Shown here piece by piece: positions 36,189 through 46,372 of a DNA stretch of 64,000 bases. The notes below the pieces were generated by a model. It did no database searches, was not told the DNA's origin, and saw only the letters and a list, made by a program, of their open reading frames with translations. The stretch covers positions 248,001-312,000 of the forward strand of contig JAFEMH010002509.1 in assembly GCA_022495995.1 (NCBI GenBank). Reading direction: 5' to 3'. Both the position numbers and the translations under genes were made by a program. Every line of letters begins with the position of its first letter. The first letter of the stretch is position 1. This DNA is from Adenophora triphylla var. japonica. Lineage: Eukaryota > Streptophyta > Magnoliopsida > Asterales > Campanulaceae.

Positions 36189-37747
36189 TGTTGGGTTTCG
36201 AGGGTCCATGCGCAGCGGAATAATGCAAAATTAACTCGAAAACCCCAAGCCCTATAATCCATTCTAGATGATTAATTAAGAAAGATGAAATAGAAATACC
36301 AACCTTGAATGCTTTTGCCTTTGATAAACTTGACCCGACTCCAGATTGAACGACCTTGTTAATCCTTGATGAACGAACGGCGAATCGTGAACTATAGATC
36401 TTGACGAGCGAAGATCCTCTATGTGTATCCACGCGAAGAACGAACCCTAGAACTCTTCTAGGAGGATTGCTAGATCCTATTGATTGAAACACCTTTCTAT
36501 CAATGAAGAACAATGGATTTGGTGGTGTTTGATTCTCAATTCTCAATTGAAATCTCTCACTTTTGGTGTTTCTCTAAAGCCAAAACGTTCTAATGACGGC
36601 TAGGGCAACCAGGGCCAAGTATTTATACGTTACAAATAAAAGCCCTTTGCGAAAACCCTAAAATTAGGTCATTTACGTATCGATCCAGCCCGACGGACGA
36701 CTCGTCCCCAGGGGCACGAGTCGTCCCCGTGCAACCCATCGATCCTGGCGTCCCTTCATACGGCACGACTTGGCTTTGCTCATGGGACGAGTCGTCCCTT
36801 TGGGCACGACTCGTGCCCTGAGCACGAGTCGTCCCTCGGGACACCCCTGCGAATCATCCGTCCCCCTTAAGGGCACGACTTGGTTCAGCCTTGGGGACGA
36901 GTCGTCCCCTGAGCACAGAAAACCCATATTCTTCATTTTTGACAATTCGTTCGATGCGTGTGACCCCATAGGACCATACTATGTTGGAAATGAGTCCGAT
37001 CACATCGATCCTCATAAGACATGAGCGGACTCTAGCAAGCCATCATGCCTACCCAAATAGTATAATATCAAGTTCGATTTTCCTACATAGAACATATCAT
37101 AATCCCATTGTCACACGATGTTATATTGAACATGAGTCATGGTCCACGTCAACTCATATTGTTCAATGCTTTCTCGTTACTAAGTAAATTGATTAATCGA
37201 ATGATATTAATCACATTAATTCATTCGGGCATGGCCATGCACTACATCAATCTTACTTACGAGTGGCCAAGCAAACATCTCTCTTTACGAGGGACAATTT
37301 CCATCTTGACTTATCATTCTTCCCAACAAGAATCATACCATGCCAATGATAGCCCTTATTGTCATCCGGTTAAAGACAACGTTAAACTATATCAAACATG
37401 ATATTCATCGAGCGGAAGACGATGATAATCTCAGGTCAAAGGATATCAATGATATGACTATATGAGATTTAATTATGACATTTGACCATGACATAAATCT
37501 CATAATGGGTCAAGTCCAGTACCTTGTTCTCTAACAAGTACCCATGAATCTAATGTGCATCTCCATGCATATAATCATCACATGATTATCCATTAGACTT
37601 CATACTAGTGCTTCATAAGTACTAGGGACACGATTATTATAATTAAAAAATATGCAAACATATATAACAATCAAAGAAACAATCTCATATATAAATGAAC
37701 AATGACATTACATAAAGGTCTATCTCTATAGGCCTAGGGCACTAACA
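36189..37747 (-). repeat. Copia-1 5' LTR
   Basis: 1559 bp. Differences from the other LTR concentrate in the GC-rich motif array at 36685-36920; the rest shows only scattered substitutions. Confidence 0.93.
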
Positions 37748-39289
37748 CCTTGCGAGAATACAAATGTCATTAAGGAGATATTCTTTGCTCATCCGAAAAG
37801 CATTGAATTGATGAAGGCATTTCCATACGTCTTGTTCATGGATTACACTTACAAGACAAATAGGTACAACTTACCTTTGCTTGAGATTGTGGGCGTGACT
37901 TCAACCAAAATGACCTTCTTAATTGCTGGTATATACCTAGAGGCTGAGAAAGAAGGAAACTACACGTGGGCATGCGAAGTGTTGAAATCTTTGATGGATC
38001 AATCATGTCTTCCTAATGTTATCATGACCGATAGGGAGCTTGCCTTGATGAATGCAATTCGTGAGACGTTCCCAACGACAACTCATTTGCTTTGTCGATG
38101 GCATATCAACAGGAATATTCTAGCAAAATGCAAGAAAATGTTTGATATGCAAGAGATTTGGGAGGCGTTCATTCTTCATTGGAATGTAATGGTCCAAGCT
38201 GATACGGAGGCATCGTTTGATGACTATTTACGTCGATTATCAGAAGATTACAGTCAATATCCCGATGCGGTCAATTATGTCCTGAACCAGTGGATTGTGC
38301 CTTACAAAGAAATATTTGTCTCGTGTTGGACAAACCATGTTATGCACTTTGACAACTTGACTACAAACAGGTATATCGGGGGAACTTTTATGTTTCTGTC
38401 ATATGTTTTGATGTTTTGTTAATTATATGCTAATAAATTGCGTAACCTATGTTAGGGTGGAGAGTCAACATGCCTTATTGAAGAAACAACTTGGGTCGAG
38501 CCAGGGAGCATTTGAGACATGTTGAAAACAAATTCATAAACTCATCGAATGCTCCCATATTGCAATCATTGCCTCATTTGAGAAAAGCAGGACTGTGGTT
38601 CAACACAAATTCAAGTCATCGCTATGGAGTGAGGTTAGAGGCATGGTGTCTATAAATGCGTTGGATTTGATTTTCAACTCACTGGATTCTCTATATGATG
38701 GTAGCCGAGATCCATTGTTGTGTGGGTGTGCGGTGAGATCGGCATGCGGGCTCCCTTGTCCACATGAGCTTGCACAGTTCATGCAATTCAACGCGCCCAT
38801 CTCACTTGATAAAGTTCATGCATTTTGGCGCAAGTTAGATACCCTACCGATCATGAGTTACGATGATGATATTGAAAAAGAGATTCGAAATCGGTACAAT
38901 GAGATTCACAATACTCTTGATTTAAGATTTGAGGCAGCTCCACGAACCGGAAAGAATTTGATTGTTCGGAGATTGACCGAGATTTGTCATCCTGCAACAA
39001 CAATGGCTAATGAACCTGCAGTTAAAACAAATAATAAGGGTCGTCCTAAAGCAAAGAGTGCTAAGTTCCTCAAATCCACGAAGCGGGATCCTAGCGCATT
39101 TGAGTACGTGGAGGCCATACCCGATCAAGTGTTATTCAACACCGATGCAAATCAAGGGTCTTTGATGTTATCTGCAAAAGCCAAGTTACAGGTAACCTCA
39201 AAACTATTTATATTATTCAGTTAAACTTTTATATCATGAAATAATTTTATTTATGTTTAATTTTTTCTTTTTTTGAATTTATCTTATAG

Positions 39290-39901
39290 CCCGTTCGTCG
39301 AAAAAGTCAACATGCAATCAAATATCTTAATCAACTACCGGTTTTCATGCATGATTATATTGAGAAAACAGTTGATGTGCGGGGTGATGGGAATTGTGGC
39401 TTCCGATGTATTGCGGAGTTACTTGGCCGTGATTCAAATAATTGGCGATGGGTTCGGGAAGTGTTATATCAGGAGATTTTTGGAAATCAAAAGTTGTATG
39501 CCGAGTTATTCATGGCCGAGGATAGGATGGATAAAGTCCTTTCTGCTATCCACTGGTTTGATGGACCATGTGGAGAAGAAAATTGGTTTGACTCTGCAGA
39601 AATGGGTTACGCTGTTGCAAATGCATTCGACGTTGCGTTGGTGAGTTTGAGTAACACCTTGTCTTTGACCTTCCTTCCTCTACGAAAATCAATGCCACAT
39701 AACCCAAAATTGATTTGTATATGCTACGTTAACAACAATCATTACATTCATGCCAAGTTGAAGGAAGGATGTCCATTGCCACCGGTACCATACAAATGGT
39801 ATGATTGTCGAGCAAAATGTGCAACCGGATGGCTAGATTTTTATCAAGATCGATTAATACAAGTACCCGAAACATCAACTTATGTAATTGATATTAAATA
39901 G
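39290..39901 (+). pseudogene. OTU domain exon of the MULE transposase gene
   Basis: This last exon is itself open. It starts P-V-R-R-K-S-Q-H-A after an ATCTTATAG acceptor and continues the frame of the 38456-39191 exon. Landmarks are V-R-G-D-G-N-C-G-F-R, W-x-x-V-R-E-V-L-Y-Q-E-I, T-F-L-P-L and N-N-N-H-Y-I-H-A-K-L. The Asp/Cys/His set expected of an OTU peptidase is present, so catalysis would be possible if expressed. It stops at 39899-39901. Confidence 0.85.
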
Positions 39902-40162
39902 TTTTATTTATGTAATTGATATTAAATAGTTTTATTTATGTAATTGATATTAAATAGTTTTATTTATGTTAAATATTATAATTGCTACTTCCATAACGAA
40001 CCTTGCCTATGGTATGCTTGACATCATCTTCGAGGATCCTCCGATAAAATAGGAAATTGAAAAATAAGATGAATATTTAACTTTTCAAATACTTCAGAAA
40101 CCATTTAGTATTGATATATCATGTTTTTACTGGTAATAGACTAAACTTGACCGGTTCACTGA
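39902..40162. other. 3' flank of the transposase/OTU gene
   Basis: Three tandem copies of TTTTATTTATGTAATTGATA with TTAAATAG follow the stop codon (39880-39965). Otherwise AT-rich, no gene. Confidence 0.6.
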
Positions 40163-40512
40163 GTTCGGCCAGTGTGGCCGAAAATTTGGCAGGTTCGGTC
40201 GATCGGGCCGAAAATTTGAGCAGTTCGGTCGATCGGGCCGAAAACCAAAGAAAATTCGGTCAGTACTGGCCGAACTTTTGTAACTAAGGCAAAAAAAATT
40301 TAAAAATTTCAGCCAATGTTTAGAACACGTAGCAATATTTTTTCGTGAACGGTTCCAAAAAAAAAAAAAAAGACACGCTTATTCTAGGTCTCGGTCAGTA
40401 GTGGCCGAACAGTACCAAGGATTTCGGTCAGCACTGGCCGAACTTCTTGACTGGTTCGGTCAGTACTGGCCGAACTTCTTGACTGGTTCGGTCAGTACTG
40501 GCCGAAATTTTT
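40163..40512. repeat. GGCCGAA-arm palindrome cluster B, between the two convergent MULE genes
   Basis: About eight copies occur, including TTCGGTCAGTACTGGCCGAA three times and TTCGGTCGATCGGGCCGAA twice. The spacers AAAATTTGAGCAG and CTTCTTGACTGG recur. Confidence 0.9.
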
Positions 40513-40847
40513 CCAGTTTTTCGACATGTACTTGCTGTATTTTGCACTAACCAGGGCACGTCCCCGACTCGTCTATGCTGCAACCATCAACCATTCAAAC
40601 ATATATATATAAACCATAAATCCATACACCAACCAATCAACCCCCCATACACATAAAACCATAAACCATAAAACCATAAACCAATTACTCCATATATACA
40701 CAAACATGAAATATAAAACCATAAACATTACAATTACTCCATAAACCAATTACTCCAAAAATAATTGTTCATACATATAATTACCAAAAATAATTGTTCA
40801 AATACAATACCAAAAATAATTGTTCAAAAAAAACCAAAACTACATAT
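40513..40847. other. Spacer between convergent MULE genes
   Basis: It is made of repeats of ACCATAAA, ATTACTCCA and AAAATAATTGTTCA. No coding region. Confidence 0.6.
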
Positions 40848-43537
40848 CTATTGTCGTCTTCTGCCACCCCCCCGAGAAGTTGATGTCCGGCTGGGGTTTG
40901 AGTTTGAGTTTGAGTTTCTGCCAATGCTCTAAACATGACGTCCATAGCCTCCTCTAAACTAAATGAGCGGTCTCCATTTGTCCATCTCTCAGCAATAGGC
41001 ATAATGACGTTCCGGACATTCATAAGCATATCCCACGGATTAGGGGCAACAACTTCAGTTGTCCTCCCGACGCCGTGAGACCGCTCGGTAATGGGGTGCA
41101 CAATGGGGTGTGAATATTCGAGTACCATTGCGAGATAATCATCTCGCAGCATGTTGAGGCACTCTACATCCCGCAACTGCGTTTATCGAGGCAATTCCCC
41201 TTCCAGTCATAGAATGACTGGGCAAACATGATCCACCCCATTAGAGACTTCTTATCTCCTCTCGCCATCCCAAGACCAAGTGGAGGGTGAGGTATTGTCT
41301 GCATGTACCCAAACTGTCGCAATACCCGGTCGGGAAGATGTGGTTCCACCACATTACCGGCAACTATGGCATCTTAGTATAGCGCGACTCTAGGAAAAGG
41401 ATATTGAGCGCGGATACCTTCATACGGCATCCAAATCACCTACAATAAAAACATAAAAAATATTAATATAGTTTCATTTAAGAAAACAAAAATACATGTG
41501 AAAATTATTACTAAAAAAATAATACTTACATCCGTGTCCTGAAGAATGTCAATATGTTGCCTCTTCACTTGCACGGAGGCAACTGTCGCTGGTTGAGCCC
41601 GAGGTGGTAGCCACTTCAATGTGAGCGGCAAATTGGGTAGATAGTAGTTGTTGAAACCGTTCCTAAACGCAGGAAACCTCTCATAAACCCAAGCCTCCAA
41701 CAAGGTTTAGTGCCCGAAATCGATGGCGCTTAAACCTAGATCCTTTTCCTAGTTGCCGGTACAAAAAAGCTAACGCTCCGGCTCCCTAAGCATAGTTCCC
41801 TATTGCCCCATCATCTCTCAAAAAATCTAGATAGCTAGCATTGACACATGTCCCGGTCTTATCAGAAAAGATTGTGCACCCCAATAAATATAAAAGATAT
41901 GCCTTAGCAGTACAGACAGCTTTTTGGGGTTTGGAGGAGTACAACCGGGGAGAACTTCAATCTAAGCCATTCTAAATTGATCAATGCCCCCTTGGCAGGA
42001 ATTTCATCTTTAGCAACTTTTTTGTTCACTCCCAAAACCTCACAAACCTTATTAAGAGGTAGCTGACTAGCATAAGCGGGACTCTCAAATAAGGGTGCAC
42101 CTACTACCGGAAGCAATGTAAGACAAGACACATCCTCCAAAGTGATGGTCATCTCCCCAAATGGCATATGGAAACTATTAGTTTCCGGATGCCATCGCTC
42201 AACAAAAGCGTTGACCAACGTTTTATCTACGTTGTCATACGCTCCATTTCCATTAACTAAGCACAAGAGACCGGAATTAATGATAAGCATTTGAACCGGC
42301 TCTGACACTTTATTCAACTCCAATTCCCATTTTTTCAATTTTCCTATATGGTTAATACATTTTAAAATTCTATCATCTTTACCCTCCCAAATTGATTTAG
42401 CAATATGGGTTTCATAGGAAAGGAGTAATGTTTTGTACCTAGGCCCATCGGGATAAGACGTTACCTCCCCACCTCCCTCCTCATCATCCCCATCATCCTC
42501 ATCATCCTCATCTTCCGGCTCATCTTCCGACTCATCTTCAGGCTCGTATTCCCGTTCATCTTCCGGGTCACTATCATGTTGAGCCGGAATAAGGTCTATC
42601 CGAGGCTCAGGTGAGGTTTCCATAGGCTCATTGTAGACCGACAAGCGAGGATCAACGGTTAAATCCTCAACTGGCTCTTGGTTCTGTGAAGTTTGCCCTT
42701 GAGTACGTGCGGCTACTTTTTCACTCCTTAAGGAAGCAGTTTGAGGCCTTCTCCTTGAAAAAATTTGCTTAACTGCAATGAAAACATCAAAAAATCAAAC
42801 TCTTAATACATTTTATAACATATCATATCAAAAACAATGCATATATAAGAAAGAAAGAACAATGCATATATAAGAAAGAAAGATTGTCAAAGATCGCCCA
42901 TGGCAAAAATTCCAAGAAAATAGAAGAAATTTTTCATTGGAGCATTTCATCGAACACTTGGCGTGCATAGTAGAGAATCATGCACAAACTTGCGTTTGGC
43001 TACCCAAATCAATCCCTCCTACAGTCCAAATCATGTAGGGCACTCATATATACACAAATGCATCATCAAAGTTCAACAAAGGCCTGAGAAATCTAACATG
43101 CATTGACATTGAACCTAGTTCTTAATAAAAGGAGGGAAATGTCCAAATTTTGATGAATAGATGGATTAAAAAACATGGAATTGATACAATGCAATCAATG
43201 GAAAACTTTGCCGATGAGTGGCCGGTAGAAAAATTTAGAAGGTTCGGCCGGGGGTGGCCGAAAAATTGAGCATGTTCGGCCGGTGGTGGCCGAAAAATTG
43301 AGCAGGTTCGGCCGGGGGGTGGCCGAAATTTTTGAGTTTTTTCGGTAGGGTGTGGCCGAATTTGTGTAATAAATCGGAATTTGTGTAATAAATCGGCTAG
43401 TAGTGGCCGAACCCTTCAAAACCCAGATTTTCGAAATTTTTCACAAAATCACAATGAGATTCTCTCAAAATGAAGCAAAAATAAAGTAATTTTAGATTGA
43501 AGAAAGAATAATTACCTGATTTTCTTAGGTTTGACAT
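40848..43537 (-). pseudogene. Plant mobile domain (PMD, MAIN/MAIL-like) gene carried by the MULE, decayed
   Basis: The start is ATG 43537-43535 (M-S-N-L-R-K-S), exon 1 43537-43516, intron 43515-42773 (contains palindrome cluster C), then exon 2 from 42772. Residues first form a basic stretch and an acidic Asp/Glu run (42460-42560), then the PMD core: F-V-E-R-W-H-P-E-T-N-S-F-H, F-G-E-M-T-I-T-L-E-D-V, L-P-V-V-G and K-G-A-L-I-N-L-E-W-L. It continues A-Y-L-L-Y-L-L-G-C-T-I-F near 41880 and L-E-A-W-V-Y-E-R-F-P near 41690. A donor at 41529 and an acceptor at 41440 frame the next intron, followed by V-I-W-M-P-Y. Lesions are a frame break near 41910, a TAG at 41788-41786 where Trp is expected, a frameshift near 41700 and more downstream. 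Host PMD proteins silence transposons and maintain meristems; what the transposon-borne form does is unknown. Confidence 0.8.
43208..43414. repeat. GGCCGAA-arm palindrome cluster C, in intron 1 of the PMD gene
   Basis: About five copies occur, for example TTCGGCCGGTGGTGGCCGAA and GGTTCGGCCGGGGGTGGCC. The spacer AAAAATTGAGCA(T/G)G matches that of cluster B. Confidence 0.88.
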
Positions 43538-45719
43538 CTTGAATCTTGAATTGGGGTTGTTCTTCTTCTTCTTCTACCTAGGTTTTGCTTCTTCTTCTTC
43601 TTTCTTCTCTCTCTCTCTCTTCTCAGCGTTCTCTCTTCTCTCTCTCTGCGCACACTGTGATGATGCCGATTTTTTTTGAAATCAAACGGAGTCGCCACGC
43701 CATTTTAATTTTGAGGGCCAAAACTTTGAAAAATGCCCGAGATCAGAAATTTGGGTTCGGAGGTCACGTTACGCGTCGGGAAGGACGTTAGTGTGGACCC
43801 GGCGCGCCTCGCAAAACGAGTCTTCCAAACATTTGAAATCCTTTTATTGTGTGTGTGTGTGTTTTGGCCAAAATAAGTTGAAACTGAGGTAAGTAAAAAT
43901 TGGAAACTCTTTTTAAGGCTTTAAACTGATCCCATGATTTTTTGGATGATTTTTGGGTTGAGATTTGGAACTCAAAAGATTTTTGGAAGTTGAAAACTAT
44001 TTCTGCCAGAATGAAAAAGGCAGTTGACCCTTGACTTTGAAATGGACTTTAGGGCTTGAAAACTCCAGAATCTGGGAAAAGTCCGGGAATGAAAAATGTT
44101 CAAAACACCTTAAAAAGGGTTTCTGTAAAAGAACTTTTCATTTTGGAAATGATTTGAGGGGTCAAAACCTTCTTGAAATCTCAGATATGAAATCTGGATT
44201 TCCAGAAACTGATGAACTGACCTTTAAAAGAAAATTTGAAAAGAGGAGTTTTACTCACCCAAAAAATAAAGTAAAAATATGTATGGAAAGATCTGGATGT
44301 TGGATACAAAAAGTATTTTGTAGTCAACACCAAATTCCACATTTATCTGTGTCCAAAAAATTAAACCATGGACTGAGGTCTGAGGAAATTGCTACTGGAC
44401 AGCAACTTCTCAAGAAAGAAAATATGATTTTAAAGGGGGTTTTGCATCCATGCTTGTCCCCATTTCCCTAGGTTTTGGTTAGTGATCACTTGACATTTTA
44501 GTGGTGAATCAACTATACCAAACCATCCTTGGGGTACATTAGGACTAAGCACTTCATTTGCTTGGGAAGGGGAATTTTATCCTTTGAAAATGAGATTTGA
44601 TGCTTGAAAATGGTTTTTGGGGTTTTGAAAATGAGTTTTCTTTGCAAGAAAGTAATAACACATTAAAGAAAATGTTGATCCTTGTAGAAGATCAACCATG
44701 GAGATGGACTTCCATGGTGATCTTCTTGGATCTTAAGACAAGAAGATGAATAAACTACATTTTGTAGCTTGAAAATGCATGCATGAATGAGAGACTTAGT
44801 GTAGGGAGAGGGAGGTTATACCTATCTTCCTTGTGTCTTGTGTTTGAATGGATTCAAAGGCTTGAATGTGTTTAGGGTTTGAAAGTGTTTAGGATTGATG
44901 ATTTGAGTTGGTTAAAGAGAAAACAAGTAGATAACAATGAAGTCCTCTATGTTTTCTCTCTATTCCTCCTCCTAAAGGGTGATTTGAGCTTGAGTTAGTG
45001 TATGTATAAGAGTATGTATGAGAGTGATTTGAAGTGTTTGTGAGTGAGTGAGATTTGGGAAAGATTGAAGAGAAAATGGTGGCAATTCAAGTGAATTCCC
45101 ACTGTTTTCTCCCTATATTTCGCCAGAGTTTCGTTGCTGTGATCAAATTGTGTTGTGTAAACTGAGAGAGGAGGGTTCAATTTATAGCCCTCTGAAATTG
45201 ACAAACATGTCCGCGCGGATATGATTGACAGCGTGCACTGTTCATTAATTACAGCTTCAGGCTTTGGACAGGAAGAATAAAATTCAAAAATCCAGCAGTT
45301 TATGTTTTTCAACTTGCCCCAATTCGGATTTTTCTTATTTCTTTTGCATTTTGAGATTCTTTTCTTGGTTTAACTTTAAATGACAATGCCCATTTTACCC
45401 TTACTTTGTTAGAAAAGTTAGGAATGTTAGGAATGTTAGTAATGTTATAACTTTCGTTAATTTTCTAACGAAAATGCTAACAAGCTCAAATTGGAGCACT
45501 TACACACACACACAGCGTTCTCTCTCTAATTTCAATTTCACGTCTCTCTTTCTCTCTCTAGGTTTGGTTGTGGGTGAGGATGAGTGAGAGGGAGGGAGTA
45601 AATGAGAGTTAATTGGGTGGGTGTGGGTGTGGGTGGGTGTGGGTGTGGGTGTGGGTGTGAGAGGGGTATAAAGGGAAAAGTGGGGGGTTTGTTTTTATTT
45701 TTTGGGGTGATTTTAACAA
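43538..45719. other. MULE right-hand non-coding region
   Basis: This is upstream of the PMD gene. It has CT-rich tracts (43595-43645, 45510-45560), an A/T-rich body and a GGGTGTGGGTGTG array at 45618-45660. Weak open frames at 44031-44471 and elsewhere show no recognisable domain. Confidence 0.55.
45618..45660. repeat. (GTGGGTGTGG)n simple repeat near the MULE right end
   Basis: Tandem GTGGGTGTGGGTG units 60-100 bp inside the right terminal repeat. Confidence 0.85.
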
Positions 45720-45763
45720 TACGGGTTTACTCAACAATTTTACGGGTTTATATAACAACTCTC
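45720..45763 (-). repeat. MULE right terminal inverted repeat
   Basis: Complement of the left terminus, directly followed by the target duplication TTCTACAAT. Confidence 0.95.
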
Positions 45764-45936
45764 TTCTACAATCTCTAACCTAAAAGCATAGTCCTCTTCT
45801 GCCTGCCCCTACTCCTCCTACCATAACATCATAGCTTCATGAGCTTTTCTTTCTTTATTTTTTCTTGGCTTTCTTTCGAATGAGTTTAATTCCCTGTTTG
45901 AACTTGTGGTGAGGGTTTGTGTCTTTTTCCTACACC

Positions 45937-45971
<35 letters not shown>

Positions 45972-45972
45972 C

Positions 45973-45980
45973 TATAAATA
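45973..45980 (+). promoter_or_regulatory. Putative TATA box of MIR167
   Basis: TATAAATA follows a long CT-rich tract (45935-45971), a common plant core-promoter layout. It lies 284 bp upstream of the mature miRNA and about 210 bp from the MULE end. A transcript start near 46005-46010 would be expected. Confidence 0.6.
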
Positions 45981-46242
45981 AGCATACCATCCTTTCTGGT
46001 TTCCTTATCCTACCATTCTTTGTTCTTCAATCCCCTTACCTGTTAATCACACCTTATCCTTCCTTTTAACCCATTTTTGTCAAACTACTTCCATTCTTGC
46101 ATGTTTTTCTTTCATCTTTTTCAAAACAAGATATATCCCATGATCTTCATACATAGTATCTTCCCAGAAGTGCGGTTGACCAAACCTCCAAAACTCTGTT
46201 GGAAGTCAAAGCAAGCAAAGTGTTGCTGTCAAGATTTAGGTC

Positions 46243-46372
46243 TTCAAGGGAAAAAGTGAAGCTGCCAGCATGATCTAACTATCTAGGGTTTGGATGAGAA
46301 ATTACATGCACTTAAACCCTAACCCTATTTCTAGCTAGGTCATGCTGTGACAGCCTCACTCTTTCCCCTTTT
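46243..46372 (+). ncRNA. MIR167: MIR167 precursor hairpin
   Basis: The 21 bases at 46257-46277 begin TGAAGCTGCCAGCATGATCT and then A, identical to the canonical miR167a/b of land plants as I know it. The opposite arm at 46336-46360 (TAGGTCATGCTGTGACAGCC, then TCACT) pairs with it, with a 2-nt bulge, giving a star-like strand. The stem extends below the duplex: CAAGGGAAAAAGTG pairs with CACTCTTTCCCCTTTTGG. The upper stem AGGGTTT/AAACCCT closes a loop of about 20 nt. miR167 targets the auxin response factors ARF6 and ARF8 (and IAR3) and so controls flower, anther/ovule and root development. The gene is intact and in its own transcription unit. A consensus 5' splice site (GTAAGTAT at 46432) lies about 60 nt downstream of the hairpin, as in several plant MIR genes. 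Confidence 0.93.
46257..46277 (+). ncRNA. MIR167: Mature miR167 (5p)
   Basis: 21 nt starting with U and located on the 5' arm, as in all known MIR167 genes. Confidence 0.93.

Larger units (their letters stand above)
29755..37747 (-). mobile_element. Ty1/Copia LTR retrotransposon inserted in the MULE transposase gene
   Basis: Two long LTRs (29755-31316 and 36189-37747), TG...CA ended on the minus strand (TGTTAGTGCC ... CCCAACA), enclose minus-strand gag-PR-INT-RT-RH, the Copia order. The primer-binding site TGGTATCAGAGCC (complementary to tRNA-iMet) lies at 36187-36175, one base from the 5' LTR. A purine tract GCAAGTGGGAGACTGTAGG abuts the 3' LTR. The LTRs are very similar, so the insertion is fairly recent, but the coding region has frameshifts and stops. 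The flanks AATAT and CCTTG are not a target duplication. Confidence 0.93.
28708..39901 (+). pseudogene. MULE transposase (FAR1-like) fused to an OTU cysteine-protease domain, decayed and interrupted
   Basis: Inferred exons: 28708-28734, 29076-29754, [Copia insertion], 37748-38370, 38456-39191, 39290-39901. All junctions are GT-AG and in phase. The N-terminal FAR1-type DNA-binding part has the C-G-C-K-F-Q-L ... V-C-G-F-H-N-H-P zinc-type motif (29400-29490). The MULE DDE core shows D in F-M-D-Y-T-Y-K-T-N (37841), D in I-M-T-D-R-E-L-A (38030) and E in V-E-S-Q-H-A (38460). A SWIM finger C-G-C-x7-C-G-L-P-C-P-H follows at 38721-38765. The C-terminal OTU domain has D-G-N-C with Cys at 39395 and the catalytic-type His in N-N-H-Y-I-H (39740). 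Lesions are frameshifts between about 29170 and 29310, the Copia insertion, and a TGA at 38523 where Trp is expected. OTU proteins remove ubiquitin; why a transposase carries one is unknown. Confidence 0.85.
28340..45763. mobile_element. Mutator-like element (MULE), 17.4 kb, nested by a Copia element
   Basis: The 44-bp terminal inverted repeats (28340-28383 and 45720-45763) differ at one position. Both carry GTTATATAAACCCG at the outside and GAGTAAACCCGTA at the inside. The 9-bp target duplication TTCTACAAT occurs at 28331-28339 and 45764-45772, the standard MULE length. Part of the terminal repeat is present again subterminally at 28461-28494. Cargo: a FAR1-like transposase/OTU gene (+), a convergent PMD gene (-), three clusters of a GGCCGAA-arm palindrome, and a later Copia insertion of 7993 bp. 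Without the Copia the MULE would be about 9.4 kb. Both genes are decayed, so this copy is probably not autonomous now. Confidence 0.92.

Noticed and set aside
44031..44471. 146-residue ORF in the MULE right arm
   Set aside because: No domain recognised; Lys/Gly/Phe-rich composition suggests chance in A-rich sequence.
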